NCBI GenBank assembly: GCA_028717305.1
Contig: JAQUOC010000003.1
Span: forward strand, 1-32,262
Direction of reading: 5' to 3'
Source: Dehalococcoidales bacterium
GTDB lineage: Bacteria > Chloroflexota > Dehalococcoidia > Dehalococcoidales > UBA5760
DNA: 32,262 nucleotides
The notes under the pieces are model-generated. The model ran no database searches and was not told where the DNA came from. It saw only the letters and a program-made list of their open reading frames with translations. The position numbers and the translations under genes were made by a program. Positions 10,301 through 16,637 of the stretch are shown piece after piece. Every line of letters begins with the position of its first letter. Position 1 is the stretch's first letter.

Positions 10301-10772
10301 AATCCTTGAATATGATTCGGGCATCCTTATATCTGTTCCAGGTATCGCTCCAAACATAGAAATCACGCTTTTCGCTGCCCGGTGCCGCCTTGCGGGCCCG
10401 CTGGAACCACGGGTGCCGGTCTGAAGAGTGGTTAAGGACCAGTTCGTTAATAATGCGCAGACCGCGATAATTGGCTTCTCTGAGCAGTATCCTGAAATCA
10501 CGAAGTGAGCCGTAGTTAGGGTGGATATCAGTATAGTCCGATACATCGTAGCCATCGTCCTTGAACGGAGACGGGTAGAACGGAAGAAGCCAGATAGCAG
10601 TGACTCCCAGGTCCTGAAGATAGTCGATTTTCTCGGTTAGCCCCGGGAAATCACCAATGCCATCCCCGTTACTGTCGTAAAAGGCGCGGACATGCAGTTC
10701 GTAGATGATAGCGTCCTTATACCATAGCGGGTCAGCATCTCGCCAGAAGTACCTTGAATCACCGGTTTCCAT
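7371..10772 (-). CDS. treS: Trehalose synthase-maltokinase fusion (TreS-Mak)
   Basis: A 1133-residue bifunctional protein. Residues ~15-555 are GH13 trehalose synthase (maltose-trehalose interconversion): DPLWYKDAIIYELHVRAF, Asp213 in GIRLDAVPYLYE, Glu255 in LLAEANQW and Asp321 in LRNHDELTLEM. Residues ~590-1110 are the maltokinase domain (ATP-dependent maltose-1-phosphate formation): RHWFAGKSR near 603-611 and the APH-like catalytic loop at 971-980. That loop reads HGNYHLGHVL where I expect HGDxHLGQVL, and the metal-binding motif reads DFGGES (990-995) where DFEGEP is usual. The TreS half looks intact; kinase activity is therefore less certain. It is first in the operon, and the start has no clear Shine-Dalgarno. 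Confidence 0.94.
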   Translation of the reverse strand: METGDSRYFWRDADPLWYKDAIIYELHVRAFYDSNGDGIGDFPGLTEKIDYLQDLGVTAIWLLPFYPSPFKDDGYDVSDYTDIHPNYGSLRDFRILLREANYRGLRIINELVLNHSSDRHPWFQRARKAAPGSEKRDFYVWSDTWNRYKDARIIFKDFESSNWAWDPVAEAYYWHRFYSHQPDLNYDNPLVRQAMFKAIDFWLNLGVSGIRLDAVPYLYEREGTNCENLPETHAFLKELRQQIDRKHANRMLLAEANQWAEDAVAYFGEGDECHMAYHFPLMPRMFMAIRMEDRFPIVDILQNTPSVPENCQWALFLRNHDELTLEMVTDEERDYMYRVYAYDTQARINLGIRRRLAPLLNNDRKKIELMNGLLFSLPGAPIIYYGDEIGMGDNFYLGDRDGVRTPMQWSADRNAGFSRTNPQRLYLPVNIDPEYHYEAINVEAQQNNQDSLLWWMKRLIALRKRFRAFSRGNLQFLQPENRRVLAFLRCYGDETILVVANLSRLSQHTGLNLSEFIGKVPTEMFGQTEFPVIGEALYPITLSPYAFYWFSLRSVRPEQIDLGASREGVPVTTLTLSRDFSELYKSGQQVPLEAALLRYVRQRHWFAGKSRYARSGQIQDVIKVPGRTTTGYCFIFQIEYYEGEPETYFLPVVLAWGENASKVVAEFPQALVAQLKRKEKEFEEKGVIYDALINPDFRDALLNAVDWRRRFKSDRGEVIAFRTPKVFRRIRGAPETVLESRLIKGEHANTSVVYGERLKLKMFRRLEEGVSPELELGRFLTEIERFDNTPPVAGFIEYHTSRGKPVTLGVFHRYVTNEGDAWQYTMDSLGRYFEAALLHPDGEIPVLPGGSLLDITGQEIPSLITDTIGAYLVSAQLLGQRTAELHLTLASALENQDFVPEPFSLTYQRSLYHGMRGFAKKVLWLLSRRLQSLPEEKKLDAERVLRLENAIIGRFKEITRHKIDGMRIRCHGNYHLGHVLYTGDDFIIVDFGGESARRLGERKIKRSPLRDVAGMVRSFHYAAYVALQGQASTVVRPEDIPLLEQWAYAWYLCVSATYVKSYLDLMADTLIIPQNREDMKVIMDTYLLDKTIYELNYELNNRPQWVGLPLRGILQMLAPIDESIAPERNTPKE

Positions 10773-10805
10773 AACAGCACCAAACGTATAATATATTACT
10801 TCGAC

Positions 10806-10834
10806 ATTTTATTCCCTCCCCACTCTTATATCAA
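10806..10834 (-). promoter_or_regulatory. Sigma-70-like promoter of the glycogen operon
   Basis: On the minus strand TTGATA (10834-10829) and TAAAAT (10811-10806) are separated by 17 bases; each matches consensus at 5 of 6 positions. The predicted transcription start is about 30 nt upstream of treS. The promoter is back-to-back with that of the COG1900 gene. Confidence 0.6.
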
Positions 10835-10894
10835 GACCCAGGGTTACCGATCGATTTCAACATACTGATAGCTCACTCCCCCAAACGGCCCAAA

Positions 10895-10923
10895 TTGACA
10901 AATTCGGCCTTTAACATTATCAT
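10895..10923 (+). promoter_or_regulatory. Promoter directly abutting the COG1900 start codon
   Basis: TTGACA (10895-10900) and TATCAT (10918-10923) are spaced by exactly 17 bases. The expected transcription start at about 10929-10931 is 2-4 nt before the ATG at 10933, implying a leaderless mRNA. A 7-bp inverted repeat, TTATCAT (10917-10923) and ATGATAA (10933-10939), covers the -10 box and the start codon and could be an operator. Confidence 0.6.
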
Positions 10924-10932
10924 CTTAATATT

Positions 10933-12141
10933 ATGATAAAGACAATCGCAGAGATAAACGACAAGATAAGAGATGGTAAGGCGGTAGTGGTTACCGCTGA
11001 AGAGATAATCGATATCGTTAAGGAGAAGGGTACCAGAAAGGCAGCGGAGGAGGTAGATGTGGTTACTACCGGGACCTTCGGTCCGATGTGTTCCTCCGGA
11101 GCCTTCATTAATATCGGGCACTCTAAACCGAGGATAAAGCTGGGCGGCGGGCGGACCTACCTTAACGAGGTTCCGGCTTATACCGGGTTGGCTGCGGCAG
11201 ACCTTTATATCGGGGCTAACGCTATTCCTGATGACGACCCCAGGAACAGGTCCTATCCCGGTGATTTCAACTACGGCGGCGGGCATGTCATCGAAGAACT
11301 GGTAGCCGGTAAGGACATCAAACTGATAGCCACCGCCTACGGTACGGACTGCTACCCCCGGAAAAAGCTGGAGACCTGGATCAACATCAAGGACCTTAAC
11401 GAAGTCGTACTGTTCAATATCCGCAACGCCTACCAGAACTATAATGTGGCGGTTAACCTCTCGGACAAAACTATTTATACCTATATGGGGGTTCTGAAAC
11501 CCAACCTGGCTAACGCTAACTTTTGCAGTGCCGGACAGCTCTCCCCGCTGCTCAACGACCCGTACTACAAAACCATCGGCATCGGTACCAGGATATTCTT
11601 GGGTGGAGGCACCGGCTTTATCGCCTGGCAGGGCACCCAGCACAACCCCAATGTACTCCGCTCGGACAATGGAACTCCGAGAAGAGGGGCCGGCGCCCTG
11701 GCTGTGATCGGCGATCTGAAGCAGATGAATCCGCGCTGGCTGGTCGGGACAAGCATGATGGGGTACGGCTGTAACTTAACGGTGGGGATAGGAGTGCCCA
11801 TCCCGATACTCTCCGAGGAAATCCTGCGCTACACGGCAGTGAGTGATGAGGAAATCTTCGCCCCTGTAGTGGACTACTCAGAGGCATACCCAAACCTGAA
11901 GCCGGACATCCTGGCCGAGGTCAGTTACGCCCAGCTAAAAAGCGGCACGATAGTAATCCGGGGAAAGAAGGTACCGACCGCCTCGCTGTCCAGCTACTCG
12001 AGAGCGGTAGAGATCGCCGATACCCTCAAGGAATGGATACTGAAGAGGGATTTCCTGCTGACCGAACCGGTAGCACCCTTGCCAGGGGTCGGCTCGGATG
12101 TGAACTGCAAGCCGCTTCCAGAACGTCCGATAATAGAATAA
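10933..12141 (+). CDS. COG1900/DUF39 homocysteine biosynthesis protein (L-aspartate semialdehyde sulfurtransferase-like)
   Basis: A 402-residue protein of the DUF39/COG1900 family. In methanogens members act, with a COG2122-type partner, in making homocysteine from aspartate semialdehyde and sulfide. Conserved cysteines expected to carry sulfur are visible: Cys53 in FGPMCSSGAF, Cys140 in YGTDCYPRKK and Cys198 in NANFCSAGQLSPL. Gly-rich GIGTRIFLGGGTGFIAWQGTQH and LVGTSMMGYGCNLTVGIG are characteristic. The family-typical N-terminus starts at this ATG, yet no ribosome-binding site precedes it and the promoter lies directly upstream, so leaderless translation is likely. No COG2122 partner or CBS/NIL domain is seen here. 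It is divergent from the glycogen operon. Confidence 0.85.
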   Translation: MIKTIAEINDKIRDGKAVVVTAEEIIDIVKEKGTRKAAEEVDVVTTGTFGPMCSSGAFINIGHSKPRIKLGGGRTYLNEVPAYTGLAAADLYIGANAIPDDDPRNRSYPGDFNYGGGHVIEELVAGKDIKLIATAYGTDCYPRKKLETWINIKDLNEVVLFNIRNAYQNYNVAVNLSDKTIYTYMGVLKPNLANANFCSAGQLSPLLNDPYYKTIGIGTRIFLGGGTGFIAWQGTQHNPNVLRSDNGTPRRGAGALAVIGDLKQMNPRWLVGTSMMGYGCNLTVGIGVPIPILSEEILRYTAVSDEEIFAPVVDYSEAYPNLKPDILAEVSYAQLKSGTIVIRGKKVPTASLSSYSRAVEIADTLKEWILKRDFLLTEPVAPLPGVGSDVNCKPLPERPIIE

Positions 12142-12168
12142 CGGCTGCGGTCACCGGAGACACGGAGG

Positions 12169-12197
12169 TTAATTTTTGTGCTGAGTTATGTTAAAAT
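12169..12197 (+). promoter_or_regulatory. Promoter of the tRNA cluster
   Basis: TTAATT (12169-12174) and TAAAAT (12192-12197) are 17 bases apart. The -10 box lies 11 bases before the first tRNA base. The -35 box is weak. Confidence 0.45.
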
Positions 12198-12208
12198 AGG
12201 GACTGTGT

Positions 12209-12284
12209 AGGAGTGTAGCTCAGTTGGGAGAGCAGCGGTCTCCAAAACCGCCGGTCGGGGGTTCGAGTCCTCCCACTCCTGCCA
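12209..12284 (+). tRNA. tRNA-Trp (anticodon CCA)
   Basis: A complete cloverleaf with acceptor AGGAGTG/CACTCCT and D-arm GCTC...GAGC. The anticodon stem GCGGT/ACCGC has loop CTCCAAA, giving anticodon CCA. The T-arm is GGGGG-TTCGAGT-CCTCC. Discriminator G and CCA are encoded. Confidence 0.96.
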
Positions 12285-12291
12285 GATTTGG

Positions 12292-12378
12292 GCCGAGGTG
12301 GCGGAATTGGCAGACGCGCTAGCTTGAGGGGCTAGTGAGCGCAAGCTCGTGGGAGTTCAAATCTCCCCCTTGGCACCA
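12292..12378 (+). tRNA. tRNA-Leu (anticodon GAG)
   Basis: A class II tRNA with acceptor GCCGAGG/CCTTGGC, anticodon stem CTAGC/GCTAG and loop TTGAGGG, giving anticodon GAG. It has the long variable arm expected for Leu (GAGC-GCAA-GCTC) and T-arm GGGAG-TTCAAAT-CTCCC. CCA is encoded. Confidence 0.96.
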
Positions 12379-12442
12379 GGAACCCGGCTCAGCCTACCGG
12401 GAAAAAGAGAAGGGGGAAAGGGCTCCGGTACATTTTTAATAT

Positions 12443-12517
12443 GCGGAAGTAGTTCAGCGGTAGAATGCTTCCTTGCCAAGGAAGAGGTCGCGAGTTCGAA
12501 TCTCGTCTTCCGCTCCA
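12443..12517 (+). tRNA. tRNA-Gly (anticodon GCC)
   Basis: The cloverleaf has acceptor GCGGAAG/CTTCCGC, anticodon stem CTTCC/GGAAG with loop TTGCCAA (anticodon GCC) and T-arm GCGAG-TTCGAAT-CTCGT. CCA is encoded. Confidence 0.96.
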
Positions 12518-12534
12518 ATAGAATAGAGCTGTGG

Positions 12535-12607
12535 GGCGACGTAGCCAAGAGGATAAGGCGGCGGTCTGCAAAACCGCTATTCACCGGTTCGAATCCGGTC
12601 GTCGCCT
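12535..12607 (+). tRNA. tRNA-Cys (anticodon GCA)
   Basis: The cloverleaf has acceptor GGCGACG/CGTCGCC, anticodon stem GCGGT/ACCGC with loop CTGCAAA (anticodon GCA) and T-arm ACCGG-TTCGAAT-CCGGT. The discriminator T is followed by CTA, so unlike its neighbours the CCA end is not encoded and must be added after transcription. Confidence 0.95.
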
Positions 12608-12617
12608 CTAAATTTTT

Positions 12618-12636
12618 GCCGGAGTGGCGGAATCGG
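12618..12636 (+). pseudogene. Truncated 5' fragment of a second tRNA-Leu
   Basis: GCCGGAGTGGCGGAATCGG matches the acceptor 5' strand and D-arm start of a typical bacterial tRNA-Leu and is almost parallel to the intact Leu gene at 12292. The expected continuation (TAGACGCG and the rest of the cloverleaf) is missing. The fragment sits in register as the fifth member of the tRNA cluster, so it is probably a deletion or recombination scar. Confidence 0.6.
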
Positions 12637-12809
12637 GTTGCAGTGAAAATATTATTGATAGAATCGACCATTTGCTGTGAGAACGGATGTATCAAATTGT
12701 TTAACAGGAAGCGGAGAGACGGAGTTGCTCGACACTGACATATTTACCGCATGTCCGGGTGTTCAATGATACTCCGGTGAAGACCTGGCACTTCAAGGCG
12801 ATTGGCGAT
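12637..12809. other. Gene-free scar between tRNA relic and XdhC operon
   Basis: No supported gene or RNA is seen. Apparent reading frames here are continuations across the tRNAs. No clear terminator with a T-tract follows the XdhC stop on the minus strand. This is where the tRNA cluster breaks off and the molybdenum/selenium operon ends. Confidence 0.5.
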
Positions 12810-13586
12810 TTATGATCTTCTAAACTTTATTATCTCCGCCAAGATGCTAACCGCAATCTCTTCTGGGGTTTTGGCGTTGATTTCCAGCCCGATAGGAGCA
12901 TGAACCCTGTCCAGTTGTTTCTGGGATATTCCCTTGGCCAGCAAGTTTGCGAATAAGGCCTTATTCTTGGTCTTACTGCCCAGCATACCGATATATCCCG
13001 CTGATGTGGTTAAGGCTTGCTCCAGCACTACCTCGTCATACTTGTGCTCCCGGGTAATAACGATGATAATGCCTGTTTTCGTTATATTTAATTTAGGGAA
13101 AACCTTATCGAAGCCTTCGATGAATATGGCATCCGCCTCCGGGAAACGCTGCGGATTAGCGAACTCCTCGCGGTCATCAATCACTGCAATTCGGAAGTTT
13201 AAGAGCTTGCCGATTTTAGCCACTGGGAGCGACATATGGCCACCACCGAAGAGATAAAGTATGGGTGAAGACGCCACAGGTTCAATAAAGACCTCCAGAT
13301 TACCGCCGCAAATCATCCCCATCCCTTTACCTTCCTCTTCAGTCAGGCTAAGTTGAAACCGATCCGGTTTACCCTTCCTCATGACCTGAGCAGCCAGCTC
13401 GCATACCCTAGCCTCCAGACCACCACCGCCGATGGAACCAACAATACTCCCATCAGCCTTCAACAGCATCTTGGTGCCTTCCTCACGCGGCGTAGAACCT
13501 GAAGTTGAGACAATCGTAATCAGCGCCGCCTCTTCCCCATCCTCCATGGTTTTAACCATCTCTTTGTAAATATCCGTATCCGTCAT
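12810..13586 (-). CDS. xdhC: XdhC/CoxI-family molybdenum hydroxylase maturation protein
   Basis: A 258-residue XdhC/CoxI protein. Family members bind molybdenum cofactor, help its sulfuration and insert it into xanthine dehydrogenase-type hydroxylases. Motifs seen are STSGSTPREEGTKM (27-40), SIGGGGLEA (51-59) and MICGGNLEVFIEP (91-103). The second, Rossmann-type half begins at LFGGGHMSLPVAKI (112-125), with the end motif GYIGMLGSKTKNK later. It is the last gene of the eight-gene operon, 2 bases after yqeC, with a GGGGGG-containing ribosome site. The operon context implies service to a selenium-dependent hydroxylase rather than ordinary xanthine dehydrogenase. Confidence 0.92.
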   Translation of the reverse strand: MTDTDIYKEMVKTMEDGEEAALITIVSTSGSTPREEGTKMLLKADGSIVGSIGGGGLEARVCELAAQVMRKGKPDRFQLSLTEEEGKGMGMICGGNLEVFIEPVASSPILYLFGGGHMSLPVAKIGKLLNFRIAVIDDREEFANPQRFPEADAIFIEGFDKVFPKLNITKTGIIIVITREHKYDEVVLEQALTTSAGYIGMLGSKTKNKALFANLLAKGISQKQLDRVHAPIGLEINAKTPEEIAVSILAEIIKFRRS

Positions 13587-13588
13587 CC

Positions 13589-14365
13589 CTACCCCCCTTC
13601 TGATATGATCTCTACCACTGGCTCTGCCAAACAGACCTGCCCCAGTAAGACATGCCTAATACCGGGGTGCCCCACCGCTAGAATCTCCCGCGCCAGTTCC
13701 CGCCCCTGCGACAACCCGCCGTCTCGGTCTACTTTATTGATAAAGGGGACAATCCGGGCATTTTCCGGACTTCCTTTGGTTATCCCTTGCCGGTGGGTTA
13801 CGAGTGTGGCAATAGCCGTATTCGACAGTGCTGCACCAAGCGGCAGTCCCAGTAGTCTGGCAGCAATGCCGGCTCTAAAGACCTCCTTCTCATTCAAAGA
13901 ACTACCTACCGCATCAACACCCACCACAGCAACGACCAGAGAGGTTCTATCCGGAATTACCGGCTCAGCATCATTCGGTGCCTTAAGTGGACGCCGGGCT
14001 GCCCCGTCTGCCTCCACAATAACATGAGACACCGTCTTTATCCCAATCAGCTTTTCTACCAGCCCCGGACGAATACCAGCCAGCTTCCCCGAAGCAAGCC
14101 GCTCCGAAGCCAGGGTAACATGGCAGCAATAGGATACACTCCGAAGGAACCGGCTTAGTAGCTCTGTTTCATCTTTTTCCACGATGACCAGCGGTGATTC
14201 GGTCAATAACGGCTCAAATATTTTGGTTGTGGTCGTGGTAACAACACAGCCACCAGCCAGAGCCAACTCCTCAGCCAGGGCAAACATGATACTTGTTTTA
14301 CCCCCACCCCCCACCAGGCTGATCACCTCACCGGGTCTTATCTGCAAAGCTTCTTCTAGTTTCAC
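13589..14365 (-). CDS. yqeC: YqeC, selenium-dependent molybdenum hydroxylase accessory protein
   Basis: A 258-residue protein of the YqeC family, known from comparative genomics to accompany selenium-dependent molybdenum hydroxylases. A P-loop-like LVGGGGKTSIMFALAEEL (18-35) suggests nucleotide binding, followed by VVTTTTTKIF (41-50) and HVIVEADGAARRPLKAP, both family hallmarks. The start is GTG, at the beginning of the conserved MKLEEAL region and 2 bases after the yqeB stop. It is flanked by yqeB and xdhC, which strengthens the call. The biochemical role in the family is not settled; a step in cofactor selenation is the usual proposal. Confidence 0.9.
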   Translation of the reverse strand: MKLEEALQIRPGEVISLVGGGGKTSIMFALAEELALAGGCVVTTTTTKIFEPLLTESPLVIVEKDETELLSRFLRSVSYCCHVTLASERLASGKLAGIRPGLVEKLIGIKTVSHVIVEADGAARRPLKAPNDAEPVIPDRTSLVVAVVGVDAVGSSLNEKEVFRAGIAARLLGLPLGAALSNTAIATLVTHRQGITKGSPENARIVPFINKVDRDGGLSQGRELAREILAVGHPGIRHVLLGQVCLAEPVVEIISEGG

Positions 14366-14367
14366 GG

Positions 14368-15168
14368 CTAAACGTTAAATCGCCTCAATATTGCTTCAAG
14401 TACACCACCGGATATCGCCCGTATCCGGGCCCGGATGCAATAACAGATGTCCTCACCCGCCACAGGATCGATTTCAAGCAGTTTGGTCCCCACTTCTACC
14501 GGGACTCCGTCCCGAATGAGGGCCCGGATGACGCCCCCGAGCGGGGCTTTAATCTCCTGCTCCCCAACCGAGCCGACTAACTCACCGGACGAGACCGTGT
14601 CACCCATCTCCTTCACCGCCCGGAACAGACCGCTCACGTTTGAGTGTATCACCCGCTCCGAGGTCAGTCCACCCACGGCAATCGGGATACCGGTATTCGA
14701 CTCCGCCTCTCCATCAAGGATTACCCGGCCCAGCTGCTCCGTATTGTTAGTCTCCACAACCATGTGCACGTCGCGACCCACCCTGAAACCGGGGCCCAGC
14801 CCGATAACCAGAGGGGCGTCGCTTATCTTCGTCCCCAGGTTCTTCTTAGCCATGACAGCATCAACAAACACGTCGGGATTAAGGGCATCCTTTATCTTAG
14901 CATCAGGATCAACAATAACCGGTATCCGGTTACCTGACCATGCCCTATGTATCCCAGACAATGAATTTACCAGTACGCCAGTCACGTCCTCGATTTCTTT
15001 TTCGTTGTCATACACCGCTTCGGAGAAGGTAACCCCCCGACTCACCGCCTGGGGATGGGGTATCTCCATTAAACAGACCCGGAGATGAGCCTGGAATAGA
15101 CGGTGCGCTACACCGCTGGCCACCTCGCCTCCACCCTTGATCAGTACCACCAATTTGTTAAGGTTCAT
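14368..15168 (-). CDS. yqeB: YqeB (EF2563 family), selenium-dependent molybdenum hydroxylase system protein
   Basis: A 266-residue EF2563/YqeB-family protein, a marker of the selenium-dependent molybdenum hydroxylase trait. The N-terminus LVVLIKGGGEVASGVAHRL (5-23) is Rossmann-like. Two further marks are VDPDAKIKDALNPDVFVDAVMAKKN split around residues 85-110 and VIGLGPGF near 122-130. The C-terminal part (about 205-240, IKAPLGGVIRALIRDGVPVE) looks like a biotinyl/lipoyl-type barrel. The start ATG overlaps the stop of the upstream DUF364 gene (ATGA), so it is translationally coupled. No selenocysteine synthesis gene is in the window. Confidence 0.9.
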   Translation of the reverse strand: MNLNKLVVLIKGGGEVASGVAHRLFQAHLRVCLMEIPHPQAVSRGVTFSEAVYDNEKEIEDVTGVLVNSLSGIHRAWSGNRIPVIVDPDAKIKDALNPDVFVDAVMAKKNLGTKISDAPLVIGLGPGFRVGRDVHMVVETNNTEQLGRVILDGEAESNTGIPIAVGGLTSERVIHSNVSGLFRAVKEMGDTVSSGELVGSVGEQEIKAPLGGVIRALIRDGVPVEVGTKLLEIDPVAGEDICYCIRARIRAISGGVLEAILRRFNV

Positions 15169-15890
15169 CTCTGCCTTTCCTTTACCATATTAACCAGCCT
15201 CACTCCCCTCACCTGCCGGAAGATGGCACCCTCGCTGATGGAACGGATAACCGACTCCGGTTCATCGACTATCGCCCCGCTAATGACGTCCACTCCCCAG
15301 TCGAAAAGGAGCGGGGACAACGGGCTGGTCGGCCCTACCAGTATGATGAAACTATCCTGGCTCAACGCAAGCAACCTTTCCAGGGTGTGATTTATGAATG
15401 ATGTCCCGGTAATGGCAACCACGTCAGCCTGAGGAAGAAACTTGTCTGCCGCCGCGGCAGGAAAGTCATCGTCCCGGGGCCTTTGCTCAAGGACCCAGAG
15501 TTCCCTGGCAACGTCTTTTAATTTCGGAACCCAGGGGAAGTGGCCCACCACAGCAATATTCTTCCCCTGCCCTCTTGCCATCAGCATATCCAGAGCATTT
15601 TCCGTAACGCACCTGGCTTCGTCAACATCGATCAGCGAGTTAACAGCCGCCATACCGATCGACGCCTCAAGGAGATTATCTGATTGAGCATACCGTGCAA
15701 TCTCCAGAGCCGGTTTACCACGCAGTGCTCCTGCCTCCCGTACCATGCCATGATGGGGATGGTCACCGCGGAAGGTGGAGGAAAGCCCGCAGTTTTTGCT
15801 GACGACCGCCGTCCAGAAGGCGCACGAGTAGACCTCACGAATCATGCTGTTACCCTTCAGTGTAGCGATTAAATCATCCAACAGCTTCAT
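15165..15890 (-). CDS. DUF364/DUF4213 Rossmann-like protein, copy 1
   Basis: A 241-residue DUF364-family protein ('putative heavy-metal chelation' family) with an N-terminal DUF4213-type part. The motif TGTSFINHTLERLL (161-174) and the preceding ADVVAITG are the best family marks, and the Rossmann-like half starts at NIAVVGHFPWV (111-121). It has three cysteines (23, 34, 94) and no C-terminal Cys pair. The start has a strong GGAGG site 5 bases from the ATG. It follows a second DUF364 gene by 9 bases and overlaps yqeB by 4 bases. A role in handling the metal or oxyanion delivered by the adjacent ABC importer is plausible but inferred. Confidence 0.82.
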   Translation of the reverse strand: MKLLDDLIATLKGNSMIREVYSCAFWTAVVSKNCGLSSTFRGDHPHHGMVREAGALRGKPALEIARYAQSDNLLEASIGMAAVNSLIDVDEARCVTENALDMLMARGQGKNIAVVGHFPWVPKLKDVARELWVLEQRPRDDDFPAAAADKFLPQADVVAITGTSFINHTLERLLALSQDSFIILVGPTSPLSPLLFDWGVDVISGAIVDEPESVIRSISEGAIFRQVRGVRLVNMVKERQR

Positions 15891-15899
15891 TCTGACCTC

Positions 15900-16637
15900 C
15901 TAATGTCCACAACGGCAGAATCTCTTCAATCCCAGCAGCTCCGCCGTTCCGGAGATAGTGGTGCCGTAGAAGATAGCCTCTTTACCTTCTACCATCTTCA
16001 GCATCGGCTCAATAGTGCCGTTCACTATCGTGGTACCGGTTACCAAGGCAATATCACACCAGTTAAGATTCTCTTCTGTTTTCTCCGGACCACAAACGAT
16101 GACCCCAAACTTCTCAGCACCGATATTTTTTTCATCCAGGTCCGTCACCATTATCTCGAATTTCGATGACAAGGCCTCAATCATTCGTGGCTGAAAGCCG
16201 ATAAACGCGACTCGGGGGTGTCCGTAGGTTTGCTCGATATAATCCGCAAGCTCATTAGCACACTGCCGGGGTTCTTCATCCCGGCAGTGAACCGTTCCGG
16301 CCGTCTTCCTCAGATACCGCATTACCGCATTAAGGCTGGCAATGAAGACAGCCCGCTGGAAATTATCACTGAGTGCCATCGAGGCGACATCCAAAAGACA
16401 CCCGTTATAGTTATCATACATATCGGTAAATGCCTGCCCATAGCAGCTCTGGAACTCGGCCTGCATCAGACGCTCACGCCCCACTATCAACGGGTAATCG
16501 CGATCCTTAGGTCTGCCGATAGCTTCCTCAGCAGACAGTGGAGCAGCCCTGATGATAATCTCATCCGACTCGAGGTTGTTCTCCTTGATGCTGGCAATGA
16601 ATTTCTCCCTGAGAGAGTCATAAATGTTTGGCTTCAT
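15900..16637 (-). CDS. DUF364 Rossmann-like protein, copy 2 (cysteine-rich)
   Basis: A 245-residue paralogue of the adjacent DUF364 protein, sharing the motif TGTTIVNGTIEPML (200-213; compare TGTSFINHTLERLL). Its eight cysteines are a visible difference: HCRDEEPRQCA (117-127), Cys65, Cys80, Cys182, Cys194 and a C-terminal RFCRCGH pair (241, 243), all possible metal ligands. It overlaps the end of the ABC ATPase gene by 20 bases and has an AAGGA site within that gene, so it is coupled to transporter synthesis. This arrangement supports a metal-handling role with the importer; the biochemical function is unknown. Confidence 0.82.
   Translation of the reverse strand: MKPNIYDSLREKFIASIKENNLESDEIIIRAAPLSAEEAIGRPKDRDYPLIVGRERLMQAEFQSCYGQAFTDMYDNYNGCLLDVASMALSDNFQRAVFIASLNAVMRYLRKTAGTVHCRDEEPRQCANELADYIEQTYGHPRVAFIGFQPRMIEALSSKFEIMVTDLDEKNIGAEKFGVIVCGPEKTEENLNWCDIALVTGTTIVNGTIEPMLKMVEGKEAIFYGTTISGTAELLGLKRFCRCGH

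Noticed and set aside
10873..11643. 256-codon minus-strand ORF
   Set aside because: It is the antisense shadow of the COG1900 gene, which carries all conserved motifs.
12349..12738. 129-codon plus-strand ORF and the 112-codon ORF opposite it
   Set aside because: Both run through three tRNA genes; the protein-like residues are translated tRNA sequence.
12637..12809. Intrinsic terminator for the XdhC operon
   Set aside because: CCGG-containing arms can pair weakly, but the loop is wrong and no T-tract follows on the minus strand.
14447..15088. 213-codon plus-strand ORF
   Set aside because: It is a Ser/Thr/Pro-rich antisense shadow of yqeB.
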